DNA of 55,110 nt. Origin: Sphaerosporella brunnea (lineage: Eukaryota; Ascomycota; Pezizomycetes; Pezizales; Pyronemataceae). Positions 54,553-55,110 of this stretch are shown here, one piece after another. The stretch covers positions 1 through 55,110 of the forward strand of contig VXIS01000320.1 of NCBI GenBank assembly GCA_008704415.1, in the 5' to 3' direction. The notes beneath the pieces were generated by a model. That model saw only the letters and a list, made by a program, of their open reading frames with translations, was not told the origin of the DNA and ran no database searches. The position numbers were made by a program, and so were the translations under genes. Each line of letters starts with the position of its first letter. The first letter of the stretch is position 1.

Positions 54553-55110
54553 ATGGGTAAGTGTACGATCATCCAAGAGGGTAGGGTAGTGGGTTTTCAG
54601 ATCAGGGAAATCCCGGAGGACAGAGAGCGGGGAAAGAAGGTCTTTTCGCGCGTCGCCTTGCCACCGGGCATTTCGCGCGACGAGATAGAAATTGTGCGTC
54701 GCGGCTGGCCGCAATCCTGCAGGCATCAACAGCGCATTGATGAGCGGAAGGACAAAATCAAGGCTGTGATTTTGAAAGAAGGTATGCAGACGGTGACCCG
54801 AATGGATGCAAATCACTAACCGTTGTTTCAGCGCGCGACGACGTAAAGCGCATCTTAACATTGAAGACCCTTCAGCCAGCAGAAAGCCAAGGGGCTGACC
54901 GCAAATGGCTATTACAAATCCAGGAGTTTCTAAACCAGCAACTGCTGGGGTTGAAGCGGAAGTCATGGCGAAAGCCGCGGAAGGAGCTGGCAAAGATGGT
55001 GGCTGGCGGGGATCAGAAGGGCAAATGGGTGCAGGAGCGGATTCAGTCGCAAGAGACCCGCTGGGTCCGCAACCGGACGTATCTCTGCAGCCAGGCAGGA
55101 AGACACCCGA
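54553..55110 (+). CDS. Hypothetical charged protein, 3' end outside the window
   Basis: Exon 54553-54781 joined to exon 54832 onward by a 50-nt intron (GTATGC, branch CACTAAC, acceptor TTTCAG), phase 1; the frame stays open to the last base. The protein is rich in Arg/Lys/Glu (REIPEDRERGKKVFSR, HQQRIDERKDKI, KRKSWRKPRKELAK) with no membrane segment. I do not recognise the family. The first ATG is immediately followed by GGTAAGT, so the true 5' end may involve another intron. Confidence 0.5.

Overview
The window is nuclear DNA of a filamentous ascomycete (Pezizomycotina). Genes are dense on both strands. Introns are mostly 49-75 nt with GTAHGT-like donors, CTAAC or CTGAC branch points and CAG/TAG acceptors. 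The encoded proteins are ordinary eukaryotic housekeeping proteins: p24, Tim22, NDK, Tad3, QTRT2, glucosidase II alpha, Cfd1, Ppx1 and Pom34. I cannot name the genus. No tRNA, rRNA, CRISPR or viral gene was recognised. Gene models were made by hand, joining exons by splice signals and reading frame.

Region 1 (1-20822) is one very large inverted repeat. The left arm (1-10351) and right arm (10392-20822) are reverse complements around a 40-nt unpaired spacer. Each arm carries the same genes: a repeat-containing coiled-coil gene, a Ca3427-like type-2 periplasmic-binding-fold protein, a DUF1279/FAM210-type mitochondrial protein, an APH-like kinase, a p24 cargo receptor, and the N-terminal half of a probable Ulp2-type SUMO protease gene that is cut by the palindrome axis. 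The arms are almost identical except for a few homopolymer length differences and one stretch of about 1.1 kb (right arm 12484-13585), where the p24 copy is riddled with small insertions in the style of raw long-read sequence. The left arm reaches the first base of the window, so the full palindrome length is unknown. An assembly fold-back is at least as likely as a real inverted duplication.

Region 2 (20823-31900) holds the complete first gene (extending right from the arm), a small two-exon 81-aa gene, a secreted GH1 beta-glucosidase, and several kilobases of gene-poor DNA with TE debris: a possible LINE tail, a perfect hairpin and a Tc1/mariner transposase remnant.

Region 3 (31925-46926) is a compact housekeeping stretch: NDK, a MITE with perfect 160-bp terminal repeats, Tim22, a low-complexity hypothetical protein, Tad3, QTRT2, a small mitochondrial-type membrane protein, glucosidase II alpha, and Cfd1 divergent from it.

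Region 4 (46927-55110) begins with a nest of five inverted-repeat elements packed into 1.4 kb, followed by Ppx1, a DUF4048-like Ser-rich protein, Pom34, and a hypothetical gene running off the right edge.

No cooperating pathway cluster is evident; neighbours look functionally independent. The most notable signals are the palindrome with its split gene, a pair of near-duplicate introns inside one gene (introner-like), and the TA-flanked miniature inverted-repeat elements.
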